Assembly: GCA_051879015.1 (NCBI GenBank)
Contig: JBJELF010000107.1
Span: 1-43,829 of the forward strand
From: JBJELF01 sp051879015
Lineage (GTDB): Bacteria; Bacillota; Clostridia; Lachnospirales; Lachnospiraceae
DNA: 43,829 nucleotides
Direction: 5' to 3'
Shown: piece by piece, positions 43,766 to 43,829 of the stretch
Numbering within the stretch: position 1 is the stretch's first letter
Layout: each line of letters opens with the position of its first letter
The notes under the pieces: generated by a model
What the model saw: the letters and a program-made list of their open reading frames with translations, nothing else
The model's database searches: none
Told to the model about the DNA's origin: nothing
Position numbers and translations under genes: made by a program

Positions 43766-43829
43766 TTCACAACTCTCCTTTCTAAAATATGTTTAAATGT
43801 GTTTGCATATAGAAAAATATGTTTATGAC

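Noticed and set aside
1..43829. CRISPR arrays, prophage or transposon
   Set aside because: No regularly spaced repeats, cas genes, transposases, integrases or phage structural genes are seen in any frame.

Overview
The window looks like a chromosomal segment from a low-GC, anaerobic, spore-forming Firmicute, most likely a Lachnospiraceae-type gut Clostridium. The signs are AGGAGG ribosome binding sites, class III (oxygen-sensitive) ribonucleotide reductase, a CotS-like spore-coat kinase, plant-sugar uptake genes and strong sigma-A style promoters. There are no rRNA genes, phages, insertion sequences or CRISPR arrays. One run of 100 Ns at 11243-11342 is an assembly gap inside a gene.

Left part (1-9400): a mostly empty 0.9 kb stretch carries a candidate minus-strand small RNA (76-229) built of three strong hairpins. 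It is followed by a heterodimeric ABC exporter, divergent from an Xaa-Pro aminopeptidase. A glucose/maltose-type PTS EIICBA is divergent from a YeiH-family exporter. Carbohydrate block 1 (9408-12443) is a LacI regulator downstream of a GH13_4 amylosucrase-like gene, whose promoter carries a near-perfect LacI/CcpA-type operator.

Middle (12700-18330): metY with gtrA, tcdA, a split chromate transporter pair, and uraA with a long structured leader. Carbohydrate block 2 (18333-24735) is a sucrose/fructoside locus: a binding protein, two permeases, a GH32 fructosidase and a PAP2 phosphatase on one strand, and a divergent LacI regulator. The spacer holds operators in tandem arrays with exact 12-bp periodicity. 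No ATPase is encoded there, so a shared sugar ATPase elsewhere is expected.

Right part (24837-43829): a Gld-like ABC system (ATPase, ABC-2 permease, GldG-like protein, DUF4340 protein), a large membrane-anchored protein of unknown function, the CotS-like pseudokinase, nrdD with NrdR-type boxes, a SEC-C protein, an NlpC/P60 protein whose reading frame runs through its own terminator, tRNA-Pro(GGG), a TetR regulator, putP with an unusual hairpin leader, a SulP transporter with a long C-terminal extension, and an iron-dependent alcohol dehydrogenase.

The items most worth testing are the putP leader, where a 16-bp hairpin presents CCTCCT against the AGGAGG site; the uraA leader; the minus-strand small RNA candidate; the two-copy palindromic repeat at 20215 and 29663; the phased LacI operators; and the NlpC/P60 run-on frame. 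All functional calls rest on motif recognition by eye; no database search was run.
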